Below are positions 1-5,185 of a stretch of DNA of 12,305 nt, piece after piece (position 1 is the first letter of the stretch; each line of letters starts with the position of its first letter). The stretch covers positions 1 through 12,305 of the forward strand of contig JBPCMT010000158.1 of assembly GCA_051001995.1 (NCBI GenBank), given 5' to 3'. The DNA comes from CAWEHQ01 sp051001995. Lineage in GTDB: Bacteria > Actinomycetota > Thermoleophilia > Solirubrobacterales > Thermoleophilaceae. The translations under genes and the position numbers were made by a program. The notes under the pieces are model-generated. The model did not search any database. It was not told the DNA's origin and saw only the letters and a program-made list of their open reading frames with translations.

Positions 1-507
1 CTCGTCGCGCAGGCCGACGCGTACGTGGCGCGAGCTCGCGCGCACGTCGATGCGCGTGTAGGGGTCGCGCGGGTGCCCCTCGATCTCCTCGTCCTCCTCG
101 AGCCAGCGGTCCACGGCGTCCCAGCGGAAGGCCATGTAGCCGGCGAGCGGCGGGGCGCCATCGAGCGGCTCGGGATAGCTCCAGATCGCGTTCTCCGCCA
201 CGCGATCGCCGACGCGAATCGACCAGTACGAGGCATCGCCTTTGAACGGGCATTGCGTTCGGTGATCGGTGGGCTCGAGCAGGCTGGCGTCCACGTCCTC
301 CTGCGGGAAGTAGTAGACGGGCAGGTGACCGGTCTCGTGAAGCAGCTTCACCCGCTCGCTGTCGGCCACCGTGCGGTCGCCCAGCTCGCTGCGAACGCGC
401 CGTGGCGAGTCCTCGAAGTAGAGGACGTGCTGTGGCGCCTCGTAGTCGAAGTTGAAGACGCCCCCCGGGCTCCGGCCGAAGGGGGCGCTGCCGATCGTGA
501 GGGTCAT
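1..507 (-). CDS. DUF427 domain protein (C-terminus beyond window edge)
   Basis: Reading the minus strand from the ATG at 507-505 gives 169 codons without a stop, open at base 1, so the C-terminus is missing. The protein starts MTLTIGSAPFG. Residues 20-150 carry the DUF427 (PF04248) signature: a pair RRVRSELGDRTVADS, then HRTQCPFKGDASYWS, then IWSYPEPLDGAPPLAGYMAF, which is the usual TxCPFKG...YPEP...AGYxAF pattern. Near the truncated end, HPRDPYTRIDVRASSRHVRV begins what looks like a second DUF427 repeat; actinobacterial members often have two copies. The start is supported by an AAGGAG ribosome-binding site eight bases upstream. It is transcribed away from the sigma-factor gene. The biochemical role of DUF427 is not established, so I assign none. 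The plus-strand frame over the same bases is a shadow. Confidence 0.9.
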   Translation of the reverse strand, partial: MTLTIGSAPFGRSPGGVFNFDYEAPQHVLYFEDSPRRVRSELGDRTVADSERVKLLHETGHLPVYYFPQEDVDASLLEPTDHRTQCPFKGDASYWSIRVGDRVAENAIWSYPEPLDGAPPLAGYMAFRWDAVDRWLEEDEEIEGHPRDPYTRIDVRASSRHVRVGLRDE

Positions 508-540
508 GGCCGAATCTCCTTGTCAGGGCGCACTCCGACG

Positions 541-546
541 ACGGTA
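541..546 (-). promoter_or_regulatory. candidate -10 for the DUF427 gene
   Basis: The minus strand reads TACCGT here (TANNNT). It would start a transcript near base 534 with a leader of about 27 bases containing the AAGGAG ribosome-binding site. No convincing -35 is visible, so the call is weak. Confidence 0.3.
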
Positions 547-602
547 GCGACCGCCGGCCCGCGCTCCGCCGCGTCGCGTCATCATTCACAGGAATGTCAG
601 CG

Positions 603-710
603 ATGGCGACAGGCGTCAACCCGCGCGTGGCGCACGCCGAGATTCTCCGGGACCGAACGGCGTCCCGGGCGATTAGCGGCGCGCTCGGAAGGGAATCCTT
701 GAGGCGATGA
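603..710 (+). CDS. possible small ORF coupled to the sigma-factor gene
   Basis: An ATG at 603-605 opens a 35-codon frame beginning MATGVNPRVAHAEIL and ending ESLRR. Its TGA at 708-710 overlaps the sigma-factor ATG (707-709) as ATGA, the classic arrangement for translational coupling. AGGA at 590-593 lies nine bases upstream and could serve as ribosome-binding site. An in-frame ATG at 594 would add three residues. Third positions are mostly G or C, as in real genes of this window, but GC-rich DNA gives that easily by chance. The product is basic (several Arg) with no domain I recognise. It may be a real small protein, a leader peptide that sets sigma-factor translation, or a chance frame. Confidence 0.35.
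   Translation: MATGVNPRVAHAEILRDRTASRAISGALGRESLRR
647..668 (+). promoter_or_regulatory. hairpin in the sigma-factor leader
   Basis: CCGGGAC (647-653) and GTCCCGG (662-668) are perfect complements separated by eight bases. The stem lies 38 bases before the sigma-factor start and inside the possible small ORF. It could be an attenuator-like element or a protein-binding palindrome; no T tract follows it. Confidence 0.35.
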
Positions 711-1789
711 GCTATCTCGGAGCCCCCGCGCCTACGGTCAACCAGCCAGACGCAGCCGCCGCGGCGATCGCTCCTGAGGTCGACGCGCTCCTACGTGACG
801 CCGAGGCCGCCGGAGTGCTCGAGGCCGGCGAGGTCGTGGCGCTCTGCGACGAGCTCGGGCTCGAGGACTCCCTCGACGACATCCGGGCCGAGGCGGAGCG
901 GCGGGGCATCGAAGTCGTCGGCGACGCGCGCAGCGCGTCGCCGCGGCCCGGCGCCCGTGACGACCTCGGGAGCGCGGTCGGAGACTCGCTCGCGCTCTTC
1001 CTGCGCGACGTCTCGCAGCGACGGCTTCTCACGGCCACCGAGGAGGTCGAGCTCGCGCGGCGGATCGAGCGCGGCGACCAGGGCGCCAAAGGTCGGATGA
1101 TCGAGTCGAACATCCGGCTCGTGGTGTCGAACGCAAAGCGCTACCGCGGACTCGGGCTCCCGTTCCTGGACCTGATCCAGGAGGGCATCCTGGGACTGAT
1201 CAGAGCGGTCGAGAAGTTCGACCACCGGCGCGGGTACAAGTTCTCCACCTACGCCACGTGGTGGATCCGCCAGGCGATGCAGCGCGGCGTGCAGCAGCAC
1301 TCGCGGACCATTCGGATCCCGGTCCACGTCGGACAGGAGCTCACCCGGATCCGCGGCGAGGAGCGCAAGCTCGCCGCCGTCCTCGGCCGCGACCCCACGC
1401 CGGAGGAGCTGTCGCAGCGGCTCGGGATCGACGTCGAGCGGCTCGAGGAGGTCCGCTCCGCCGAGCGTGTGCCGGTCAGCCTCGAGACCCCGGTCGGGGA
1501 CGACGGGGGGACCGAGCTCGGCGAGCTCGTGCCGAAGGAGGGACCGACGCCGCTCGAGGAGGTGGCACTCGCGCTCGAGGAGCGCTCGGTGCGCCGCGCC
1601 GTGAGCGCCCTCGAGCCCAACGAGCGCCGAGTGATCGAGCTGCGGTTCGGTCTCGGCGGCCGCGAGCCGCTGCCGCTGCGCGAGGTCGGGCGCCTCACCG
1701 GCCTCTCCTCGGAGGGGGTTCGCAAGCTCGAGCGCCGGGCGCTGCGAAAGCTCGCCGAGCAGCAAGAGCTCAAGTCCCTGGCCGCCTGA
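707..1789 (+). CDS. RNA polymerase sigma factor, SigA/RpoD family (alternative paralogue)
   Basis: A 360-residue sigma-70 protein that directs RNA polymerase to promoters. Residues 22-72 resemble region 1.1 (IAPEVDALLRDAEAAG ... RRGIEVV). Region 1.2 is at 91-122, regions 2.1-2.4 at about 126-206 (core-binding DLIQEGILGLIRAVEKF, then TYATWWIRQAMQRG and TIRIPVH), region 3 at 207-280, and region 4 at 285-350, ending in an HTH (LREVGRLTGLSSEGVRKLE). Full domain content separates it from ECF factors. At E. coli RpoD specificity positions it departs from housekeeping type: Thr440 becomes Gln192, Arg584 becomes Ser335 and Gln589 becomes Lys340, while Gln437, Glu585 and Arg588 are kept. This suggests a group 2 or otherwise alternative SigA-like factor rather than the principal one. 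The start is fixed by the region 1.1 homology and the ATGA junction. A weak AAGGGA lies at 689-694. Confidence 0.95.
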   Translation: MSYLGAPAPTVNQPDAAAAAIAPEVDALLRDAEAAGVLEAGEVVALCDELGLEDSLDDIRAEAERRGIEVVGDARSASPRPGARDDLGSAVGDSLALFLRDVSQRRLLTATEEVELARRIERGDQGAKGRMIESNIRLVVSNAKRYRGLGLPFLDLIQEGILGLIRAVEKFDHRRGYKFSTYATWWIRQAMQRGVQQHSRTIRIPVHVGQELTRIRGEERKLAAVLGRDPTPEELSQRLGIDVERLEEVRSAERVPVSLETPVGDDGGTELGELVPKEGPTPLEEVALALEERSVRRAVSALEPNERRVIELRFGLGGREPLPLREVGRLTGLSSEGVRKLERRALRKLAEQQELKSLAA

Positions 1790-1798
1790 GCGGCACTC

Positions 1799-1825
1799 GG
1801 CGGCGCCCACTCGCCCCGCGCCGCC
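1799..1825 (+). terminator. GC-rich hairpin after the sigma-factor gene
   Basis: GGCGGCGC (1799-1806) and GCGCCGCC (1818-1825) form a perfect 8-bp stem with an 11-base loop, nine bases past the sigma-factor stop. There is no U tract, as is common in GC-rich actinobacteria. Confidence 0.55.
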
Positions 1826-1880
1826 AATCGGCATCGGCGCCGGCGGCCCGCGCCCCCGTCGAGGCAGCGTCGACGTCCAA

Positions 1881-1886
1881 TACGAT
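1881..1886 (+). promoter_or_regulatory. candidate -10 of a leaderless or near-leaderless cytochrome c transcript
   Basis: TACGAT lies nine bases before the ATG at 1896, and no Shine-Dalgarno sequence is present. The spacing is a little longer than the 6-8 seen at other genes in this window, so a 2-3 base leader is possible. Confidence 0.4.
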
Positions 1887-1895
1887 GCCCGCGCG

Positions 1896-2384
1896 ATGGA
1901 GCTCCTCGTCTTCTTTCTCGCCCCGTTCGTCATCCTCGGCGTGGCGGTCCTCTTCGTCGCGTTCTCGGGCGGGCCCGGCCGAGCGCGCCAGGCCTACCTG
2001 AGCCGCGGGGGCCGCGGCTTTCGGATCGGCCTGCTGGCGCTCTACGTCGCGCTCGGGGTGGCTGTGCCGGCGCTCGTGATCGTCGGTCGCGAGGAGTCGG
2101 TCGGCTCGGAGGGGGCGCTCGCCAGCGCCGAGCTCGATCCCGACCTCGAGGACGGCAAGAACCTGTTCCTCGAAAACTGCGCGAGCTGTCACTCGCTCGA
2201 CGCGGCCAACGCCCGCGGCGTGACCGGCCCGGACCTCGACGCGCTGGCGCCGCTCGACACGGATCGGGTGCTGAACGCGATCGACATCGGCGGAACCGGC
2301 GACGCGCGCATGCCGCCGGACCTGCTCGAGGAGGAGAACGCCGACAACGTCGCCGCCTACGTCGCCCGCGTCGCGGGTCAGTAG
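1896..2384 (+). CDS. membrane-anchored monoheme cytochrome c
   Basis: A 162-residue protein with two hydrophobic segments (about residues 3-22 and 43-63), followed by a soluble cytochrome c domain. The single heme-attachment motif is CASCH (C95, C98, H99). The distal axial ligand is probably M139 in DARMPPDL. The C-terminal helix (NVAAYVARVAG) is typical of small class I cytochromes c. The heme domain should lie outside the membrane and carry electrons between respiratory complexes; no oxidase or bc1 gene is in the window to name the partner. The N-terminal pair of helices is more than a simple cleavable signal and suggests permanent anchoring. The gene follows the sigma factor but is separated from it by a hairpin and has its own -10, so it is probably a separate unit. 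It converges on the SDR gene. Confidence 0.91.
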   Translation: MELLVFFLAPFVILGVAVLFVAFSGGPGRARQAYLSRGGRGFRIGLLALYVALGVAVPALVIVGREESVGSEGALASAELDPDLEDGKNLFLENCASCHSLDAANARGVTGPDLDALAPLDTDRVLNAIDIGGTGDARMPPDLLEEENADNVAAYVARVAGQ

Positions 2385-2389
2385 GCGGT

Positions 2390-2429
2390 TGATTCCACGG
2401 CCGCCCGGGCGGGCGGGGTCGTGGGATCA
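2390..2429. terminator. bidirectional hairpin terminator between cytochrome c and SDR genes
   Basis: TGATTCCACGGCCGCCC pairs with GGGCGGGGTCGTGGGATCA around a short GC loop, with one or two wobble or mismatched positions and a two-base bulge. The element nearly fills the 59-bp gap between two convergent genes, so it can serve both strands. Confidence 0.65.
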
Positions 2430-2443
2430 GCCATCTGAGGCGA

Positions 2444-3250
2444 TCAGCTCGAGGCCCGCCGCCAACGGTCGCGCCGGCGCTCGCCGAACCACCTCATCGC
2501 GGGCAGCGTGCGGATCCCGATCCCCGGCGCGAGGCTGATAGCGCGCGCGACCGCTCCTCGCCAGGCGGGGACCGTGGCCAGCAGCCGGTCGCCGTAGAGG
2601 AGCTCCACCGCACGGTCGGCGACCTCGTCGACCGAGAGCAGGCGTCCCCCCGACCAGATCAGCGCGGCCTCGGGGTCGCCGGCGCGCTCGCGCACCATGT
2701 CGGTCTCGATCGCGTCGGGGCAGACGCTTCGCACCTCGATCGGGACGCCCGCCTCGCGCAGCTCGGCCTGGAGCGCGATCGAGAACGCCAGCACGCCCTG
2801 CTTGCTGGCGCCGTAGACCGCGAGCCCCGGGGCTGGCGCGAGCGAGGACAGCGACGCGATGTTGAGTATCCGCCCGCCTCCGTTGCCGCGCATCGCGTTC
2901 ACCGCCGCGCGTGACCCGTGCACGACTCCGAGCAGGTTGGTGGCGACGATCAGGTCGACTGCGTCATCGGTGTGGTCCCAGACGTGCTCGGTCCGCAGCA
3001 CGCCGGCGTTGTTGACCCAGACGGCAAGGCGCCCTCGAGCGGCGGCACGGGCGGCGATCGAGTGCAGCGCCTGCGGGTCGCGGACGTCGAGTTGCTCGGG
3101 CGTGGCGCCGCGCCCGATCTCCCGGGCGCTGCGCTCGGCGAGCTCGGCGTCGACGTCGGTGACCAGCACGGCGAGCCCGCGGTCGGCGAGCCGGCTCGCG
3201 ATGGCGCGGCCGAGGCCGCGCCCGGCGCCGGTGACGACCGCCGTCTCCAC
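2444..3250 (-). CDS. short-chain dehydrogenase/reductase (SDR), classical type
   Basis: A 268-residue NAD(P)-dependent oxidoreductase. The cofactor motif TGAGRGLG is at residues 7-14. Asp32 at the end of the second strand (VLVTDVD) favours NAD(H) over NADP(H). NNAG is at 80-83, and the tetrad is Asn105, Ser133, Tyr146 and Lys150 (YGASK). Length and motif spacing are normal. The frame stays open about 600 bases further upstream, but the homology begins exactly at the GTG at 3250-3248. That GTG lies seven bases after a TAGTGT -10, so I place the start there and treat the longer N-terminus as non-coding. The basic C-terminal tail (FGERRRDRWRR) may contact membrane or nucleic acid; that is a guess. 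The substrate cannot be told from sequence. It is divergent from the riboswitch-led gene. Confidence 0.93.
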   Translation of the reverse strand: METAVVTGAGRGLGRAIASRLADRGLAVLVTDVDAELAERSAREIGRGATPEQLDVRDPQALHSIAARAAARGRLAVWVNNAGVLRTEHVWDHTDDAVDLIVATNLLGVVHGSRAAVNAMRGNGGGRILNIASLSSLAPAPGLAVYGASKQGVLAFSIALQAELREAGVPIEVRSVCPDAIETDMVRERAGDPEAALIWSGGRLLSVDEVADRAVELLYGDRLLATVPAWRGAVARAISLAPGIGIRTLPAMRWFGERRRDRWRRASS

Positions 3251-3257
3251 GGCGGCC

Positions 3258-3263
3258 ACACTA
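3258..3263 (-). promoter_or_regulatory. -10 element, leaderless SDR transcript
   Basis: The minus strand reads TAGTGT followed by seven bases and the GTG start. This matches a leaderless transcript beginning at or one base before the start codon. No Shine-Dalgarno sequence is present. Confidence 0.55.
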
Positions 3264-3303
3264 CGCGAGGCGGGGCCGAGCGGGCAGCGTCGGGGACGGT
3301 TGG

Positions 3304-3309
3304 TAGCAT
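3304..3309 (+). promoter_or_regulatory. candidate -10 for the riboswitch transcript
   Basis: TAGCAT (TANNNT) would start transcription near 3316, just before the conserved part of the riboswitch. No clear -35 is seen. Confidence 0.45.
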
Positions 3310-3316
3310 GCCCGCC

Positions 3317-3467
3317 GTCGCATCGCCGAGGCTCCGTCGCAGGACGGAGCACGGGGGACCCATAGGCCCGACCAGCCGGGGGCGAATCGCCGAGGGCGCA
3401 GCCCGACGCGTAGCGCAGCTCTTTCAGCGCGAGCCCGTCAGCTAACTCCGTAGGCAACCGGAAGAGA
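3317..3467 (+). promoter_or_regulatory. c-di-AMP riboswitch (ydaO/yuaA class)
   Basis: The conserved blocks of the ydaO motif occur in order. GCCGAG at 3325-3330 is followed by a perfect 8-bp hairpin (GCTCCGTC 3331-3338 with GACGGAGC 3343-3350). Next come CGGGGGACCCA (3352-3362), GGGGGCGAATC (3378-3388) and the hallmark CCCGTCAGCTAAC (3434-3446) with CGTAGGC (3449-3455). This class binds cyclic di-AMP and in actinobacteria typically controls cell-wall or osmotic genes, usually as an off switch. The downstream GGAAGAG (3460-3466) is the ribosome-binding site of the next gene, so control could act on translation start or on termination. The assignment rests on recalled consensus and was not scored against a covariance model. 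Confidence 0.88.
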
Positions 3468-3470
3468 CGA

Positions 3471-3848
3471 ATGGAACCCGCCCACGCTCGCCGCCCGAGG
3501 GGATACGAGGAGGCTCGCCGCGAGGCGCCACGCGCGCTGAGGGCGGTGCCCGCGCCGGCGACCCAACGTCCGCGATCGCCGCGCTCGGCTCCACCCGCGT
3601 CCGCGCGGCCCGCGGAGGGCCGCCGTACCGTGCAGATCACCGGCCAGGCGGTGGCCGCGCGCTCGCGGCAGCGGCCGCGGAGGTCACCCGAGCTCGGCTC
3701 GAGCCCCGACCGCCTCGCCCTGTGGGCGGTGGTCCTGTGCCTGTTCATGGCGCTCGTGGCGGCTGCCACGGCGCGCGGCGACGATCGCCCGGACGCCGCC
3801 GAGCGCGGCGCCGGCGACGCGCCGGCGGCGGTCGAGCCCTCGCGCTGA
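3471..3848 (+). CDS. small Arg-rich single-pass membrane protein under c-di-AMP riboswitch control
   Basis: A 125-residue protein of unknown function. Residues 1-78 are rich in Arg, Pro and Ala and likely disordered, with one ordered-looking patch, RRTVQITGQAVA (51-62). A single transmembrane segment follows at about 82-100 (LALWAVVLCLFMALVAAAT). The tail of 25 residues is acidic at first (GDDRPDAAERG). The basic N-terminus and acidic C-terminus predict an N-in, C-out topology by the positive-inside rule. There is no cleavable signal and no catalytic motif. The start is set by GGAAGAG at 3460-3466, four bases before the ATG, directly after the riboswitch. Third positions are strongly G/C, supporting a real gene. 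Riboswitch targets of this class are often wall hydrolases or transporters; this one is neither. A role at the envelope is inference from the riboswitch and the membrane helix only. Confidence 0.72.
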   Translation: MEPAHARRPRGYEEARREAPRALRAVPAPATQRPRSPRSAPPASARPAEGRRTVQITGQAVAARSRQRPRRSPELGSSPDRLALWAVVLCLFMALVAAATARGDDRPDAAERGAGDAPAAVEPSR

Positions 3849-3860
3849 CCCACGGCCGAC

Positions 3861-3879
3861 CGCTCTCTCTTAAAGAGCG
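3861..3879 (+). terminator. hairpin after the small membrane protein gene
   Basis: CGCTCT (3861-3866) pairs with AGAGCG (3874-3879) around a seven-base loop, 12 bases past the stop. The stem is short and no T tract follows, so termination is only plausible. Confidence 0.4.
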
Positions 3880-3986
3880 CTTAAGACGCGCGGATAGAAC
3901 GAGCTACCACGCCGTCTCGTTCGTATACACGGGTGAGGCCGCGTCGGGCGCCCGTGGCCCTCAGAGCGCGCTCACGACGACTTCCC

Positions 3987-4003
3987 TATACTAATCCCGA
4001 GTA
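3987..4003 (+). promoter_or_regulatory. promoter -10 overlapped by a YodB-box-like palindrome
   Basis: TATACT (3987-3992) is a good -10 and would start transcription near 3999. Overlapping it, TACT (3989-3992) and AGTA (4000-4003) form an inverted repeat with a 7-base spacer. As I recall it, the operator of the HxlR-family repressor YodB of B. subtilis has the same TACT-N7-AGTA arms. An HxlR gene lies two genes' width downstream, so autoregulated repression is likely. A second possible -10, TATACA, lies at 3924-3929. Confidence 0.55.
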
Positions 4004-4026
4004 AGCAGCGTACAGAAGGTGAAGCC

Positions 4027-4590
4027 ATGAAGACCAAGGAAAGCCGGTTCCAGATCCACGACGAGCTGACGGCCCCCGAGCGCAGCATCCCGGTGCTGAG
4101 GGGCGCCGTGGCCGCCGGCGGCCAGCTCTCGAACTTCATCGGCGCGATGGCCGGGTCGCCCGCCACCCTGCGCGCCTACGCGCGCTTTCGCTCCGAGCTT
4201 CGCCACGGCACGCTGCCGCTGAAGACCCAGCAGCGGGTCGCGCTGGCGGTGGCGCAACATCAGCGCAGCGAGTACGCGCTCTCCACGCTCGCGCGAACGG
4301 CGCGCGAGGCCGGCATCGGGCTGGACGAGATCGCGCTGGCGCGGGAGTTCGACTCCCGCGACGAACGGGAGGCGGTTCTGCTCCGCTATGTGAGGGCGCT
4401 GCTCGAGGGCGAGGACGCGCCGCCGCTGCACCTCCACGAGGAGGCCCGCGAAGCCGACTGGAGCGACGAGCAGATCCTCGAGGTCGCGGCGCACGTCGCG
4501 CTCGCCACGTTCACCAACCTGGTGACTCGCGCCGGCAACATGCCGCTCGACGGGTCCGCCGAGGACGCTCGCCTGATGCAGGCCGCCTGA
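4027..4590 (+). CDS. AhpD-like / carboxymuconolactone decarboxylase family protein without catalytic cysteines
   Basis: A 187-residue all-helical protein of the AhpD/CMD family (PF02627). The family core is at about residues 20-125: SPATLRAYARFRSELRHGTL, then LPLKTQQRVALAVAQHQRSE, then DEREAVLLRYVRALLEG. Active members have C-x-x-C-x-x-x-H right after the RVALAVA helix and act as peroxidase partners or alkylhydroperoxidases. Here the aligned residues are Ser81, Ala84 and Leu88, and the protein contains no cysteine at all. Redox catalysis by the usual mechanism therefore looks impossible; a non-redox, binding or scaffold role is possible. AAGGTGA (4016-4022) gives a clear ribosome-binding site for the ATG at 4027. 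The HxlR gene follows after 37 bases. The operator-like palindrome over its promoter suggests stress-induced expression. Confidence 0.9.
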   Translation: MKTKESRFQIHDELTAPERSIPVLRGAVAAGGQLSNFIGAMAGSPATLRAYARFRSELRHGTLPLKTQQRVALAVAQHQRSEYALSTLARTAREAGIGLDEIALAREFDSRDEREAVLLRYVRALLEGEDAPPLHLHEEAREADWSDEQILEVAAHVALATFTNLVTRAGNMPLDGSAEDARLMQAA

Positions 4591-4614
4591 GCCGGAGGGG
4601 CGCCGGCGAGCGAC

Positions 4615-4620
4615 TAAGAT
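4615..4620 (+). promoter_or_regulatory. -10 element, leaderless HxlR transcript
   Basis: TAAGAT is followed by seven bases and then the ATG at 4628, with no Shine-Dalgarno sequence. The regulator can thus be made from its own start as well as by read-through from the AhpD-like gene. Confidence 0.6.
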
Positions 4621-4627
4621 CACGGGC

Positions 4628-5038
4628 ATGGCGGCAAGCCAGACCGTCGCCCCCGCACCCGGCACGAAGCCGGACGGGGGCGGTGACCGCCAAGCCGGCG
4701 GAGCGCCCGAATCCAACGGCGTCGACGCCTCGCGCGAGACCTGCTGCGGTCTCTACCACCGCGCCGTCGAGCTCGTCGGCAAGCGATGGAGCGGGGCGAT
4801 CCTGATGGTCCTGATGGACGGGCCACTTCGCTTCTCCGAGATCCGCGACCGGGTGCCCGACCTCTCCGACCGCCTTCTCTCACAACGCCTCAAGGAGCTC
4901 GAGGTCGAGCGGATCGTCGAGCGCCACGTGATCGACAGCACGCCGCTCCGGGTCGAGTACCACCTCACCGAGAAGGGGTGGGCGCTCGAGCCGACGATCA
5001 GGACGCTCAAGGCCTGGGCCAGCGACTGGCTCTGCTAA
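4628..5038 (+). CDS. HxlR-family winged-helix regulator, likely thiol-sensing
   Basis: A 136-residue MarR-like DNA-binding protein (PF01638). Residues 1-36 are a low-complexity extension. The wHTH spans 39-132: CCGLYHRAVELVGKRWSGAI, then LRFSEIRDRVPDLSDRLLSQ, then RLKELEVERIVERHV and the wing VEYHLTEKGWAL. C40 sits 11 residues before the GKRW motif, exactly where the redox-active Cys6 of B. subtilis YodB lies. C39 is adjacent and C136 is the final residue, which could pair with a cysteine of a dimer partner, as C-terminal cysteines do in YodB. I infer a repressor of the upstream AhpD-like gene and of itself, released by electrophile, quinone or disulfide stress. The family call is firm; the signal is inferred. 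The start is supported by the TAAGAT -10 at leaderless spacing. Confidence 0.94.
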   Translation: MAASQTVAPAPGTKPDGGGDRQAGGAPESNGVDASRETCCGLYHRAVELVGKRWSGAILMVLMDGPLRFSEIRDRVPDLSDRLLSQRLKELEVERIVERHVIDSTPLRVEYHLTEKGWALEPTIRTLKAWASDWLC

Positions 5039-5055
5039 CTCCGGCTGCTCGCCGC

Positions 5056-5098
5056 CCCCGTCCTGCATCGGGGTCCCGTACTACCCCCAAAGCGGGAC
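5056..5098 (+). terminator. possible hairpins after the HxlR gene
   Basis: CCCCG (5056-5060) can pair with CGGGG (5069-5073), or alternatively GTCCCG (5073-5078) with CGGGAC (5093-5098). Either short stem could end the HxlR transcript before the glutamine synthetase promoter. The stems share base 5073, so they may compete. Confidence 0.35.
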
Positions 5099-5133
5099 AG
5101 TGGCCCCGGGCACCAACGCCGGTCCTAGCTCGA

Positions 5134-5139
5134 TAGCCT
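5134..5139 (+). promoter_or_regulatory. candidate -10 for glutamine synthetase
   Basis: TAGCCT would start a transcript near 5146 with a leader of about 40 bases ending in the strong ribosome-binding site AAGGGGAG (5170-5177). I see no obvious palindromic GlnR-type operator in the 147-bp gap. Confidence 0.4.
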
Positions 5140-5185
5140 CCCCGCCTTCGCCGCCCGAACCCGAGACGCAAGGGGAGAACTGCCC

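Noticed and set aside
591..617. Possible ECF-type promoter (GGAAT ... CGTC) upstream of the sigma factor
   Set aside because: The spacer is 18 bases rather than about 16-17 and the motifs are short; not distinguishable from chance.
25..702. 225-residue plus-strand frame at the left edge
   Set aside because: The minus strand encodes a clear DUF427 protein over the same bases with a good ribosome-binding site; the plus frame has no recognisable motif.
791..1933. 380-residue minus-strand frame opposite the sigma factor
   Set aside because: It is a shadow produced by high GC content; the plus strand encodes an unmistakable sigma-70 protein.
3251..3853. N-terminal extension of the SDR frame (about 200 residues)
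   Set aside because: It is low-complexity and antisense to the riboswitch and small membrane protein gene; the SDR nucleotide-binding motif begins right after the GTG at 3250.
3722..3994. 90-residue plus-strand frame overlapping the small membrane protein gene
   Set aside because: It is out of frame with the riboswitch-led gene, without a ribosome-binding site, and runs through the hairpin and promoter region.
5079..5093. Possible second HxlR operator before glnA (TACT followed by AAGC)
   Set aside because: Only one arm matches; the second arm is not AGTA.
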